Below are positions 1 through 13,480 of a DNA stretch of 64,000 nucleotides, piece by piece. The translations under genes and the position numbers were made by a program. The stretch covers positions 1-64,000 of the forward strand of contig NZ_FNCB01000004.1 in the NCBI RefSeq assembly GCF_900100855.1. Direction: 5' to 3'. Within the stretch, counting starts at the first letter, position 1. Each line of letters opens with the position of its first letter. The notes beneath the pieces were generated by a model. The model was given only the letters and a program-made list of their open reading frames with translations, did not search any database and was not told the DNA's origin. This stretch comes from Idiomarina zobellii (GTDB lineage Bacteria > Pseudomonadota > Gammaproteobacteria > Enterobacterales > Alteromonadaceae).

Positions 1-162
1 CTGTAAACTTCGGAACCGGGTCAGGATGTTGTTGACGGTTGAGCGACCGATGTTCAGCGTTAATGCTATTTGCCGATCAGTCATCCGCCGCTCAAACTTC
101 AAACGAAAAATGTCCAGATAAGTCCGCATATCCGTCCTCGCTTTTTTCTTTGCTTTAGTCAT
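1..162 (-). CDS. istA: IS21-type transposase IstA, N-terminal part (cut by window edge)
   Basis: About 54 codons are visible, starting at the ATG at 162 and running off the left edge. The start is very basic (MTKAKKKARTDM). A helix-turn-helix-like stretch follows, with the segments FERRMTDRQIALTLN and IGRSTVNNILTRF, as in the DNA-binding N-terminus of IS21-family IstA transposases. The gene points away from the terminal repeat array at 229-339, which is the expected arrangement for the left end of such an element. The DDE catalytic domain and the helper ATPase IstB would lie outside the window, so whether the element is intact cannot be judged. Assignment to the family is by pattern; the specific IS is not named. 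Confidence 0.75.
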   Translation of the reverse strand, partial: MTKAKKKARTDMRTYLDIFRLKFERRMTDRQIALTLNIGRSTVNNILTRFRSLQ

Positions 163-228
163 GATTGCCTCGGCTCACAGATAAAAACTCTGTTATGCCG
201 AAACTCGAAAAGCGAGGGAAGAAAAACT

Positions 229-339
229 TGTCCGGATGAGACCGAAACGGTTGTCCGGACGACGCCGAAATCACTGTCCGGATGATACCGAAATGCTTGT
301 CCGGCTCAGACCGAAATCAATGTCCGGATGACCCCGAAA
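229..339. repeat. Five IS terminal repeats on a 23-bp period
   Basis: Copies of TGTCCGGATGANNCCGAAA start at 229, 252, 275, 298 and 321, each exactly 23 bp after the previous one. Each copy has a conserved TGTCCGG and CCGAAA core with variable bases between. IS21-family elements carry multiple terminal repeats that bind the transposase. Five copies in perfect phase, about two helical turns apart, fit such a binding array. The array ends six bases before the inferred element boundary. Confidence 0.8.
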
Positions 340-466
340 TACGCAAACGTAAAGCACTTGAAGCGGAAAGTTCTTAGTGGAGATTATGAATACGTCAGGT
401 TTATATCTGTTGGCGCATGTGCAAATTTAGTGAAGAACGTGCTAACGGATATTCGGGAGCATAGCC

Positions 467-709
467 ATGAGTGAGTCAACTGCCCAACAGCCATTTGGAT
501 CTACTGTCGTGCCTATTATTGTCGCTGTGATTATGACTGAAGCACTTATGTATAGCTTAGGCTCACAGTACAACCCACTCAGTGATGACTTTGATATCGC
601 GAACTTCCTAATTGATTTAGGCGTGTTTGTAACAATTGCAGTGACCGCTTCATGGTTATATCAGCGAGTATTTAAGTTGCTGCGAAGAAAAACTACGAAC
701 AAGGAATAG
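467..709 (+). CDS. Small membrane protein of unknown function
   Basis: I do not recognise this 80-residue protein. Two hydrophobic segments are visible, at about residues 13-31 and 50-66. Between them lies an acidic loop (LSDDFDIAN), and the C-terminus is strongly basic (KLLRRKTTNKE), suggesting a two-span inner-membrane protein with a cytoplasmic tail. The ATG at 467 follows a GGGAG ribosome-binding site. The stop is 7 bases before the DUF488 gene, so the two are probably co-transcribed. The 121 bases between the IS end and this gene hold no other convincing gene. Confidence 0.55.
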   Translation: MSESTAQQPFGSTVVPIIVAVIMTEALMYSLGSQYNPLSDDFDIANFLIDLGVFVTIAVTASWLYQRVFKLLRRKTTNKE

Positions 710-716
710 TTAGAAT

Positions 717-1070
717 ATGACTATCCAGCTCAAACGCATCTATGACGATGCATCATCTGACGACGGTTACCGAGTTTTGGTGGATAAACTCTGGCCTCGT
801 GGCATTTCAAAAGATGCAGCCAACCTTGATGAATGGATAAAAGACATAGCGCCTTCCGATGAGCTTCGTCAATGGTTTCACAGTAATCGCTCTGAGTGGG
901 GCGACTTTCGCAATCGCTACCTATCTGAATTAAAAAAACATAAAGAAGCCTTACGCGACTTAGCAAGCAAGGCTAGTAGTGAAAAAGTCACACTGCTGTA
1001 TTCCTCTAAAGATACTGAGCACAACAATGCCGTGGTGTTGAAAGAGTATCTAGAAAAGTTAACGCTATAA
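717..1070 (+). CDS. DUF488 family protein (YeaO-like)
   Basis: The 117 residues match the DUF488/YeaO family in length and in the N-terminal pattern LKRIYDDASSDDGYRVLVDKLWPRG, read here in two parts (residues 4-12 and 13-28). A central acidic/aromatic segment (WIKDIAPSDELRQWF) and a C-terminal YSSKDTEHNNAVVLKEYL also fit. The biochemical role of this family is not established. It is a soluble cytoplasmic protein with no signal peptide. It follows the small membrane gene by 7 bases. Its stop codon lies inside the first copy of the 16-bp tandem repeat that precedes the toxin-antitoxin operon. Confidence 0.8.
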   Translation: MTIQLKRIYDDASSDDGYRVLVDKLWPRGISKDAANLDEWIKDIAPSDELRQWFHSNRSEWGDFRNRYLSELKKHKEALRDLASKASSEKVTLLYSSKDTEHNNAVVLKEYLEKLTL

Positions 1071-1111
1071 CGTCTTGGTGCTATAACGTCTTGGTGCTAT
1101 AATGTCATGGT
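1064..1111. repeat. Three 16-bp tandem repeats in the promoter of the first toxin-antitoxin operon
   Basis: GCTATAACGTCTTGGT occurs at 1064-1079 and 1080-1095. A variant, GCTATAATGTCATGGT, occurs at 1096-1111, followed by a decayed partial fourth copy. The third copy creates a perfect TATAAT at 1099-1104, with a weak TTGGTG 18 bp upstream supplied by the previous copies. The array begins in the DUF488 stop region and ends 22 bases before the antitoxin ATG. It could be the promoter plus an operator for the ribbon-helix-helix antitoxin; that role is inferred. Confidence 0.7.
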
Positions 1112-1133
1112 GCTTTAAGTGTAGGAGAGTATC

Positions 1134-1367
1134 ATGAGCGAGACAACAAAGCGGTCAACGATTTACTTTGACCCTCAATTACATGCTGCGTTGAGATTGA
1201 AGTCGGCGCATACGCATCGCTCTGTTTCGGATATTGTTAATGATGCAGTCAGAGCTGCGTTAGCAGAAGATCAAGAAGATCTAGCCGCTTTTGAGGACCG
1301 AGTAGCCGAGCCAACGATAAGTTATGAAGCTTTATTAGATGACTTGAAAGCCCATGGCAAAATATAA
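1134..1367 (+). CDS. Ribbon-helix-helix antitoxin (RelB/CopG-like)
   Basis: This 77-residue protein has an N-terminal beta strand KRSTIYFDPQLHAALRLKS, followed by the helix pair typical of ribbon-helix-helix DNA-binding antitoxins (RSVSDIVNDAVRAALAED). An acidic C-terminal tail would wrap the toxin. The start follows a GTAGGAGAG ribosome-binding site. The 3' end overlaps the RelE-like toxin by 14 bases, the usual coupling in type II modules. It should repress its own operon with the toxin as co-repressor; the tandem repeats upstream are the likely operator. Its exact pairing class is not certain. Confidence 0.8.
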   Translation: MSETTKRSTIYFDPQLHAALRLKSAHTHRSVSDIVNDAVRAALAEDQEDLAAFEDRVAEPTISYEALLDDLKAHGKI

Positions 1368-1617
1368 AGTTGTCTTTAAACGGTCTGTCGCAAAAGATTT
1401 TCGTGCCATCCCAAACTCTGACGTGGAACGGGTTTTACAAAGGATTAACCGCTTAATTGAAGACCCAAGGCCGATAGGTTGTGAAAAGTTATCTGGGCAA
1501 GAGCGTTACCGAGTCAGGCAGGGCGTTTACAGAATTATATATGAAATTAAAGATGAAGAGCTTGTTGTAACCGTGGTGAAAGTGGCTCATAGAAAGCATG
1601 TTTATAAGATTAAATAG
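1354..1617 (+). CDS. RelE/ParE-superfamily toxin
   Basis: The 87-residue basic protein has the RelE fold signature. It opens with YKVVFKRSVAKDFRAIP, continues with a helical segment ending RLIEDPRPIGCEKLSG, and then has the strand pattern RYRVRQGVYRIIYEI and VVKVAHRKHVYK. The conserved RVR...YRIIYE and the late His/Arg/Lys residues are those associated with ribosome-dependent mRNA cleavage by RelE-like toxins. Nuclease activity here is inferred, not shown. It overlaps its antitoxin by 14 bases. Only about 40 bases separate it from the operator of the second module. Confidence 0.85.
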   Translation: MAKYKVVFKRSVAKDFRAIPNSDVERVLQRINRLIEDPRPIGCEKLSGQERYRVRQGVYRIIYEIKDEELVVTVVKVAHRKHVYKIK

Positions 1618-1629
1618 AAAATCGTCATA

Positions 1630-1649
1630 AGTGCTACTATAGTATCACT
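1630..1649. promoter_or_regulatory. Palindromic operator/promoter of the second toxin-antitoxin module
   Basis: AGTGCTACTATAGTATCACT is a 20-bp palindrome with one mismatched pair. Its centre contains a TATAGT that can serve as a -10 element. It lies 28 bases before the antitoxin start. Antitoxins of the Phd/YefM family commonly bind such palindromes over their own promoter. Confidence 0.55.
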
Positions 1650-1676
1650 ATGAGATAGATGACTAGGCGGTATGCT

Positions 1677-1934
1677 ATGAAAGTAGAGCTTGTTACAAGT
1701 CTAAAGCGTCAGGCGACAAAAATATTGGCTGATTTACATTCATCGAAAGAGCCGGTCTTGATAACGGAACACGGACAACCATCGGCTTATTTGGTGGACA
1801 TTAAAGATTATGAATTAATGCAAAAGCGTTTAGCGCTTTTAGAGGGGCTCTCAAGAGGAGAGCGGGACTTACTTCACGGAAGAACGTATAGTCAGAATGA
1901 GGCCAAGAAGAAAATGAGTAAATGGCTGAAGTAA
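1677..1934 (+). CDS. Phd/YefM-family antitoxin
   Basis: The 85-residue protein begins MKVELVTSLKRQATKIL. It then has the typical Phd/YefM core KEPVLITEHGQPSAYLVDIKDYE in segments at about residues 24-46, in which a strand-turn-strand precedes the DNA-binding helix. The C-terminal part is charged, and it is the part expected to bind the toxin. An upstream ATG at 1659 is possible, but AGGCGG sits at the right distance before 1677. The gene overlaps the ParE-like toxin by 13 bases. The 20-bp palindrome upstream is the probable self-regulatory site. Confidence 0.8.
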   Translation: MKVELVTSLKRQATKILADLHSSKEPVLITEHGQPSAYLVDIKDYELMQKRLALLEGLSRGERDLLHGRTYSQNEAKKKMSKWLK

Positions 1935-2224
1935 TATGGACACATTCAGCATTACAAGATCTCAATGATATTGCAGAGTATATTGCGTTAGATAATGGGG
2001 CAGCTGCTGAAAAGTTAGTGAAGTCTGTATTTAATAAAACAGATAGGCTAAGTGAATTTCCTCTTTCAGGTAGGGTTCCCCCTGAACTTCAAAGCTCGGT
2101 ATACAGAGAAGTCATCGCTTCTCCCTGTCGCATTATTTATCGCGAACAAGATGGCACAGTTAATATTCTATTTGTGTTCAGAGAAGAACGAGAGTTTAGA
2201 GCCTACCTTTTAAATGAAAATTAA
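1922..2224 (+). CDS. ParE-family toxin
   Basis: The 100 residues follow the ParE/RelE pattern. The start is WTHSALQDLNDIAEYIA. A helical hairpin ends in FPLSGRVPPELQ, then come the strand YREVIASPCRIIYREQ and the final FVFREEREFR. The PxSGR...PE and RIIYR motifs are the clearest family marks. ParE toxins generally target DNA gyrase, whereas other superfamily members cut mRNA; the sequence alone does not decide which applies here. It is translationally coupled to its antitoxin by a 13-base overlap. The next gene starts 37 bases downstream with its own AAAGGAA ribosome-binding site. Confidence 0.85.
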   Translation: MAEVIWTHSALQDLNDIAEYIALDNGAAAEKLVKSVFNKTDRLSEFPLSGRVPPELQSSVYREVIASPCRIIYREQDGTVNILFVFREEREFRAYLLNEN

Positions 2225-2261
2225 AAAAACGTGCTAACAATAAAAACAAAGGAAAGGAACA

Positions 2262-2741
2262 ATGGAACAACACGCACAATATGCCGGCTTTTGGATTCGC
2301 CTGCTGGCAGTCATCATTGACTCAATCATTATGCTCATTGTTTTCGCTTTACCAGCGTCGTTTATATACGGCCAGGTTTATTGGGAAGGCAATGAAATGA
2401 TTTACGGCTTCTGGGACCTGTTATTAAATTATATTTTGCCGGTAGTCCTCACTATTTTCTTCTGGGTGAAATATCTAGGTACGCCGGGGAAAATGTTACT
2501 GAAGCTGCGCGTTGTTGACGAAAAAACGGGTGACAAGCTGAGCGTAGGTAAGGCAATTGGCCGTTACTTTGCGTATATTCCAGCGGCTATTCCGCTATTT
2601 CTTGGCTTTTTCTGGATAGGTTGGGCAAAGCGCAAGCAAGGGTGGCATGATCTTTTAGCGGGCAGTGTCGTTGTGAGAAGTGAAACAAAAGGGCCGTTTA
2701 AGTTCGAAGATATTGAACAACCAAACGACCAATCCAGTTAG
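2262..2741 (+). CDS. RDD-family membrane protein
   Basis: This is a 159-residue integral membrane protein. The family-defining Arg and Asp residues appear in GFWIRLLAVIIDSIIM at about residues 10-25. Further hydrophobic spans lie at about 48-68 and 108-125. Between them is the conserved GTPGKMLLKLRVVDEKTGD segment, and near the end WHDLLAGSVVV. RDD proteins have been linked to ion or small-molecule transport in some bacteria, but the substrate is unknown for this member. It converges on the transporter gene on the other strand, with a hairpin between them. Confidence 0.85.
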   Translation: MEQHAQYAGFWIRLLAVIIDSIIMLIVFALPASFIYGQVYWEGNEMIYGFWDLLLNYILPVVLTIFFWVKYLGTPGKMLLKLRVVDEKTGDKLSVGKAIGRYFAYIPAAIPLFLGFFWIGWAKRKQGWHDLLAGSVVVRSETKGPFKFEDIEQPNDQSS

Positions 2742-2748
2742 TGCGCAA

Positions 2749-2782
2749 TCGGGTGTTGCGGTTTTAACCACAACACCCCGAT
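2749..2782. terminator. Convergent hairpin between RDD gene and transporter gene
   Basis: TCGGGTGTTGCGGTT pairs with AACCACAACACCCCGA around a very short loop, giving a stem of about 14 pairs. It overlaps the last codons of the minus-strand transporter gene. No strong T-run follows on either strand, so intrinsic termination is plausible but not certain. Confidence 0.4.
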
Positions 2783-3408
2783 ATATCTGCTTTCTCTCCC
2801 GCCTTAACGGCTCGCGCATCGCGAATAATGCGTATTGCAGAACGCAACACAACCAAGGCAATTACTGTTGCTATCACTAAGTCTGGCCACGCCATATTGA
2901 GCTGAGCGACCAGAAGCGCAGAAATAATGACACCGGTGTTCATGAGCATGTCGTTGCGAGAACATATCCAGCTGGCGCGAATATTAATATCGCCGTTTCT
3001 GGAGCTGTAAAGAAGGGCAAAGCAAGCTACGTTAACCACCAATGCCAAACCTGCAACCCATAGCATCATGTTTGCATTGGGTGCGCTGCCGAAGACTAAT
3101 CGCTGCACTACGTCAGCTAATACTAATAACGCCAATAAGGTTTGCAGTGTTCCGTTAAAAATAGCTGCGTTGGCTTTGTATTTAATGGCTTTACCAACAG
3201 CGTATAAACTGACGCCATAAACGAGTGTATCGGCCAGCATATCCAGTGAGTCCGCAATAAGTCCACTGGACTGTGCTAACCAACCGGCAATGAACTCCAC
3301 AAAAAACATAACCCCGTTAAGGACTAATACTGTCCAAAGCAGTTTTCGCTGTGATTTATCGATATGATCTTGCGTGGTACTGCATGAACTGCCACAGCAG
3401 GATGACAT
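2764..3408 (-). CDS. Cation diffusion facilitator-like transporter with a Cys-containing site
   Basis: The 214-residue membrane protein has the layout of the transmembrane domain of cation diffusion facilitators but no C-terminal cytoplasmic domain. The span-2 motif reads ADSLDMLAD (Asp56 and Asp60). The span-5 motif reads ASWICSRNDML, so Cys149 takes the place of the usual His and Asp153 is kept. Both ends are rich in cysteine: CCGSSC at residues 4-9 and GCCG at the C-terminus. Metal export is the family role; the metal here is unknown, and the Cys ligand suggests a thiophilic ion. It is divergent from pyrG. Confidence 0.75.
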   Translation of the reverse strand: MSSCCGSSCSTTQDHIDKSQRKLLWTVLVLNGVMFFVEFIAGWLAQSSGLIADSLDMLADTLVYGVSLYAVGKAIKYKANAAIFNGTLQTLLALLVLADVVQRLVFGSAPNANMMLWVAGLALVVNVACFALLYSSRNGDINIRASWICSRNDMLMNTGVIISALLVAQLNMAWPDLVIATVIALVVLRSAIRIIRDARAVKAGEKADISGCCG

Positions 3409-3489
3409 AAACTAACTCCCAAATAGACTTTTGCTGGCGCTATACTAGCAAACCGGCGTACTTAAAGACTAGGTTGCGCGCTTTTTCAT

Positions 3490-3518
3490 TTGTCGTCATG
3501 CCCGTCTTTCGGTATACT
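3490..3518 (+). promoter_or_regulatory. Probable sigma-70 promoter of pyrG
   Basis: TTGTCG (3490-3495) and TATACT (3513-3518) are separated by exactly 17 bp, a near-consensus arrangement. This would place transcription start near 3525, about 45 bases before the pyrG ATG. Found by eye. Confidence 0.55.
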
Positions 3519-3555
3519 ACTTTCCCGTCTTAAAGCAATCCCAAATTCGACCTGA

Positions 3556-5208
<1,653 letters not shown>

Positions 5209-5249
5209 TTGAGTCACTTAACGAAACGTTACGCATTAAACAGGATTGA

Positions 5250-7176
<1,927 letters not shown>

Positions 7177-8271
7177 GCCAGTCGGTCCAGACAGGCTGCA
7201 ACCCTTTTGCTTTTATGGCCTCGGCCACCTCGTTGACAGAGCGGTCATCGTCTATTGAAAACTGCTCCAGCTCTTCTTTTTCGTTGGCATAACCGCCAGG
7301 CTGTGTTTTGGACTCAGCACTGACCGAGGTAACACCTAAGCTGAATAGCCCATCTCGTAAACCTTCTTGCTCACGCGTTGACAAGCTGAGCTCTACGTCT
7401 GGAAACCTCAGGCGGTATGCGCAAATAAGTTGTACGAGTTGCTTGTTCGTCATGTCCTTGCTGCCAGCAACGCCGCCGGTACAGGGGCGTAAACGTGGAA
7501 ATGACAACGAGTATCGACTGCGCCAGTAGCGTTTGCGCATATAGTCGAGGTGTATTGCCGTGAAGGTACTGTCGATACGCCAGTCTTCCAGTCCAATCAA
7601 CGACCCAAGACCTATTTTATCCATGCCGCATGCACCGAGCCTATCCGGTGTTTCAAGGCGCCAACGGAAGTCCCGTTTTTTGCCTTTTAAATGGTGTTGA
7701 GCGTAGGTTAGGGAGTTATAGGTTTCCTGGTATACCATTACCGCATCCAGGCCGAGACCTTTGAGTTGCTTGTACTCGCTTGTCGATAGCGGCTGAACTT
7801 CAAACATCACATAGCTGAAGTAGCGTTTAATTATTGGCATGGCCTGCCGGAAGTATTCGATGCCGACTTTGGTTTCGTGCTCTCCGGTAACAATGAGAAC
7901 CGTGTCAAAACCCTTCGCTTTTATCGCGCGGCACTCCCGCTCAATTTCATCCAGAGACAAGGTTTTTCTTTTTAAGCGGTTGCTCATTGAAAAACCGCAG
8001 TAACTACAATCGTTGGCGCACAAATTTGACAGATACAATGGAATAAAGAGCTGCAATGTATTTCCGAAGCGTTGTCGCGTTAGCATGCGTGACCGTTCGG
8101 CTAAAGCGGGAAGGTAGCTCTCTGCTGCCGGTGATAACAAAGCCATAAAGTCGTCGCTGGTGAGCGTGCTTCTACTCAACGCACGCTCGACATCGGTGGC
8201 ACTTGTGCTGTAAAGCTTAAGCCTAATGTCATCCCAGCGAAGTTGCTGCCAAATATCATAAAAACTCTTAC

Positions 8272-9060
8272 TCATAAGGCCTCTAGAAACTCGGTCAGTG
8301 GACTTGAAGCACTGGCATTCATTGAGCTGTCGCGAGTACTGGGTGCTATACCGGAGAGACCCGCTTCAAAAGCTATTCTGCCTGCACAAACGCTCTGGCG
8401 AAATGCATTTGCCATTGCTACCGGGTCATGTGCTGTTGCAATGGCGGTATTAACCAGCACGGCGTCAGCTCCCATTTCCATGGCTTCAGCAGCGTGGCTG
8501 GGGGCACCAATACCAGCATCCACCACAACAGGGACCGATGCTTGCTCGACAATAATGTGCAGGAAGTCACGGGTAATAAGGCCTTTGTTTGAGCCAATAG
8601 GTGAGCCCAGCGGCATTACCGCTGCGCAGCCCACTTCTTCCAAACGTTTGCACAATACCGGATCGGCGCCACAGTAGGGCATAACAATAAAGCCTTCTTT
8701 CACCAGCTGCTCAGCAGCTTTTAAGGTTTCGATAGGGTCGGGTAGGAGGTAGTTGGGATCAGGATGTATCTCCAGCTTTAACCAGTTGGTTTGCAGTGCC
8801 TCACGAGCTAGTCGGGCAGCGTAAATGGCTTCGTCAGCGGTTTTTGCACCGGAGGTGTTTGGTAATAAGCTGAGGCCTAACTCTTTAATCGGCGTGACAA
8901 TATCATCTGTTGGTTGGTTCAAGTCGACGCGCTTTAAGGCCAGTGTAATCAGCTCACTGCCTGAAGCGTGAATAGAGGCTTTCATTATATCTGCGCTGCT
9001 GTATTTGCCGCTGCCAATGAACAGCCTGGAGCTAAAGTTTTTTTCCACAATAGTAAGCAT
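8272..9060 (-). CDS. thiG: Thiazole synthase ThiG
   Basis: ThiG condenses deoxyxylulose phosphate, dehydroglycine and the ThiS thiocarboxylate into the thiazole phosphate. The 262 residues begin [20 protein letters not shown]. Family motifs include [14 protein letters not shown], a [15 protein letters not shown] segment, [13 protein letters not shown], and [19 protein letters not shown] with the phosphate-binding loop. The start at 9060 is chosen over an in-frame start at 9075 because AGGAGG, which encodes the last Gly-Gly of ThiS, lies directly before it. It overlaps thiH by 4 bases. Confidence 0.96.
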   Translation of the reverse strand: MLTIVEKNFSSRLFIGSGKYSSADIMKASIHASGSELITLALKRVDLNQPTDDIVTPIKELGLSLLPNTSGAKTADEAIYAARLAREALQTNWLKLEIHPDPNYLLPDPIETLKAAEQLVKEGFIVMPYCGADPVLCKRLEEVGCAAVMPLGSPIGSNKGLITRDFLHIIVEQASVPVVVDAGIGAPSHAAEAMEMGADAVLVNTAIATAHDPVAMANAFRQSVCAGRIAFEAGLSGIAPSTRDSSMNASASSPLTEFLEAL

Positions 9061-9061
9061 T

Positions 9062-9262
9062 TTAACCTCCTGCAACCGCTTGAATAATGGTCAGTGAGTC
9101 ATCGTTATTCAGCCTATGTTCATGCCAATTCTCACGATGGATAACAACGCCGTTGACGGCAACAGCAATAGCCGCAGTGTTAATTTGTTGATGCTCAAAA
9201 AATTCCGATAAACGCAGCGAGTTGTTGACTGTTTCAGGTTTGCCATTAACGGTTATTTGCAT
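9062..9262 (-). CDS. thiS: Sulphur carrier protein ThiS
   Basis: This is a 66-residue ubiquitin-like sulphur carrier ending in Ala-Val-Ala-Gly-Gly. The terminal Gly is adenylated by ThiF and then becomes the thiocarboxylate that gives its sulphur to ThiG. It starts [12 protein letters not shown] at 9262 after GGAGGTG. The upstream in-frame extension lies in thiF and lacks family similarity. It overlaps the thiF 3' end by 17 bases, and its stop is 1 base before the thiG ATG, so translation through these genes is tightly coupled. Confidence 0.93.
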   Translation of the reverse strand: MQITVNGKPETVNNSLRLSEFFEHQQINTAAIAVAVNGVVIHRENWHEHRLNNDDSLTIIQAVAGG

Positions 9263-9993
9263 GTTCACCTCCGCAAATTGGGCATGTTGTAGACTTTGGC
9301 AACTCGGCTTTCTGCCAGCGGTGAATAAGGCCGTCAAACGACTTCAGCCGACCCCAGGGCATCTCGTGTAGCGTTAGGTATTGAATAGCGAGTAGTGCCT
9401 GCATGGCTCCTATAATGCCAACGACTGGGGCCGCAATGCCGGCATTAGTGCAGTTAAGCGGCTCTTTAACCGAGGCCGGGTACAGACACTGATAACAACC
9501 ATGGTCGGCGCTTGGCTTTAATGCCAATACTTGCCCGTTGAAACCTCGTGCTGCACCGCTGATAAGTGGCTTGTTAAGCCAGTAACAGTAACGGTTAATA
9601 AGGTATCGAGTGTCGCGATTATCGGTGCAGTCGACCACGATATCAGATGTGCCAATGTGGTCTCTGAGAGTGTCCTCAGAAGCAGCCTGCGATAACGTCG
9701 TAATGTCGACGTCCGGATTAATCTCGCTTAGGCGCTGTGCAGCCTGAGTCACCTTGAGCGATCCAATATCGGCACTACCGTATAAGGTTTGCCGCTGTAG
9801 GTTACTCAGTGACACATTGTCATGATCCATTAACGTGAGCTGGCCAACGCCGGATGAAGCCAGATATTGGCTGGCAGGAGTTCCTAGGCCTCCTAACCCA
9901 ATAATCAGTACTTGGCTGTCGAGTAAACGTTGTTGGCCCGGCTCACCAATGGAATCGATAAGTAGGTTGCTGCTGTAGCGCAGAGCTTGTTGG

Positions 9994-10004
<11 letters not shown>
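9246..10004 (-). CDS. thiF: ThiS adenylyltransferase ThiF
   Basis: ThiF is an E1-like enzyme that adenylates the ThiS C-terminus. The 252 residues starting MLTDQQALRYSSNLL carry the nucleotide-binding loop IGLGGLGTPAS, followed by TLMDHDNVSLSNLQRQ with the acidic nucleotide ligand. A zinc site is formed by two Cys pairs (CYQC and CPIC). The ATG at 10004 follows TTGGAGG at a good distance, so the longer in-frame start at 10073 is not used here. It overlaps thiDE by 11 bases and thiS by 17 bases. Its length matches short ThiF/MoeB-type proteins. Confidence 0.94.
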
Positions 10005-13265
<3,261 letters not shown>

Positions 13266-13295
13266 TCAGGAGTGTTGAAAGGAACAACAGCGCTG

Positions 13296-13312
13296 AAAAA
13301 GGGAGAATCCCT
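13296..13312 (-). terminator. Short intrinsic terminator in the thiC leader
   Basis: On the minus strand AGGGA, a TTC loop and TCCCT are followed directly by TTTT. This makes a compact hairpin plus T-run about 10 bases downstream of the TPP aptamer. It could be the expression platform that stops transcription when TPP is bound. Flanking CAACAGC and GCTGTTG could extend or compete with the stem. The short stem keeps confidence moderate. Confidence 0.45.
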
Positions 13313-13321
13313 GGCTGTTGC

Positions 13322-13428
13322 TCTCTTGTTCCCTTCGCAGGTATTAGCCTGATCAGGTTCAACGGATCCCGCTTTTTGCGGTCTCAGCCTGTTACTTTTT
13401 GAGTAACGAGGCACTCCGACAAGATTCC
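13322..13428 (-). promoter_or_regulatory. TPP riboswitch (THI element) of the thiamine operon
   Basis: The minus strand carries the conserved THI-box blocks in order: GTCGGAGTGCC near the 5' side, GGCTGAGA, GGATCCGTTGAACCTGATC, and GCTAATACCTGCGAAGGGA. An extra stem (GTTACTC...GAGTAAC) closes one arm, with a second small stem around CCGC/GCGG. TPP binding reduces expression of the downstream genes, here thiC-thiDE-thiF-thiS-thiG-thiH. The aptamer starts about 50 bases downstream of the preceding SCO gene and ends about 100 bases before the thiC ATG. Confidence 0.95.
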
Positions 13429-13480
13429 TTTTTAGTGGAACAAAATACTCAGCTTAATGCAACAGCGAAAGCGTGAACTG

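Larger units (their letters stand above)
1..345. mobile_element. End of an IS21-type insertion sequence
   Basis: The element comprises the istA 5' end, a short non-coding leader and a terminal array of transposase-binding-type repeats. Read inward from its outer end, the element starts TGCGTATTTCGGGG at 345, and IS21-type ends typically begin with TG. The boundary at 345 is inferred from that dinucleotide and the end of the last repeat. A target duplication cannot be checked because the other end is outside the window. Confidence 0.7.

Noticed and set aside
229-339. Regularly spaced repeats resembling a CRISPR array
   Set aside because: The units repeat every 23 bp with almost no spacer, sit at the end of an IS beside istA, and have no cas genes nearby.
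348-378. Possible C-terminal remnant (RKALEAESS then stop) of a gene cut by the IS
   Set aside because: Only about ten codons, no recognisable family and easily explained by chance.
9263-9337. N-terminal extension of ThiS
   Set aside because: It lies inside thiF in another frame. The ThiS family begins at MQITVNG, with GGAGG in front.
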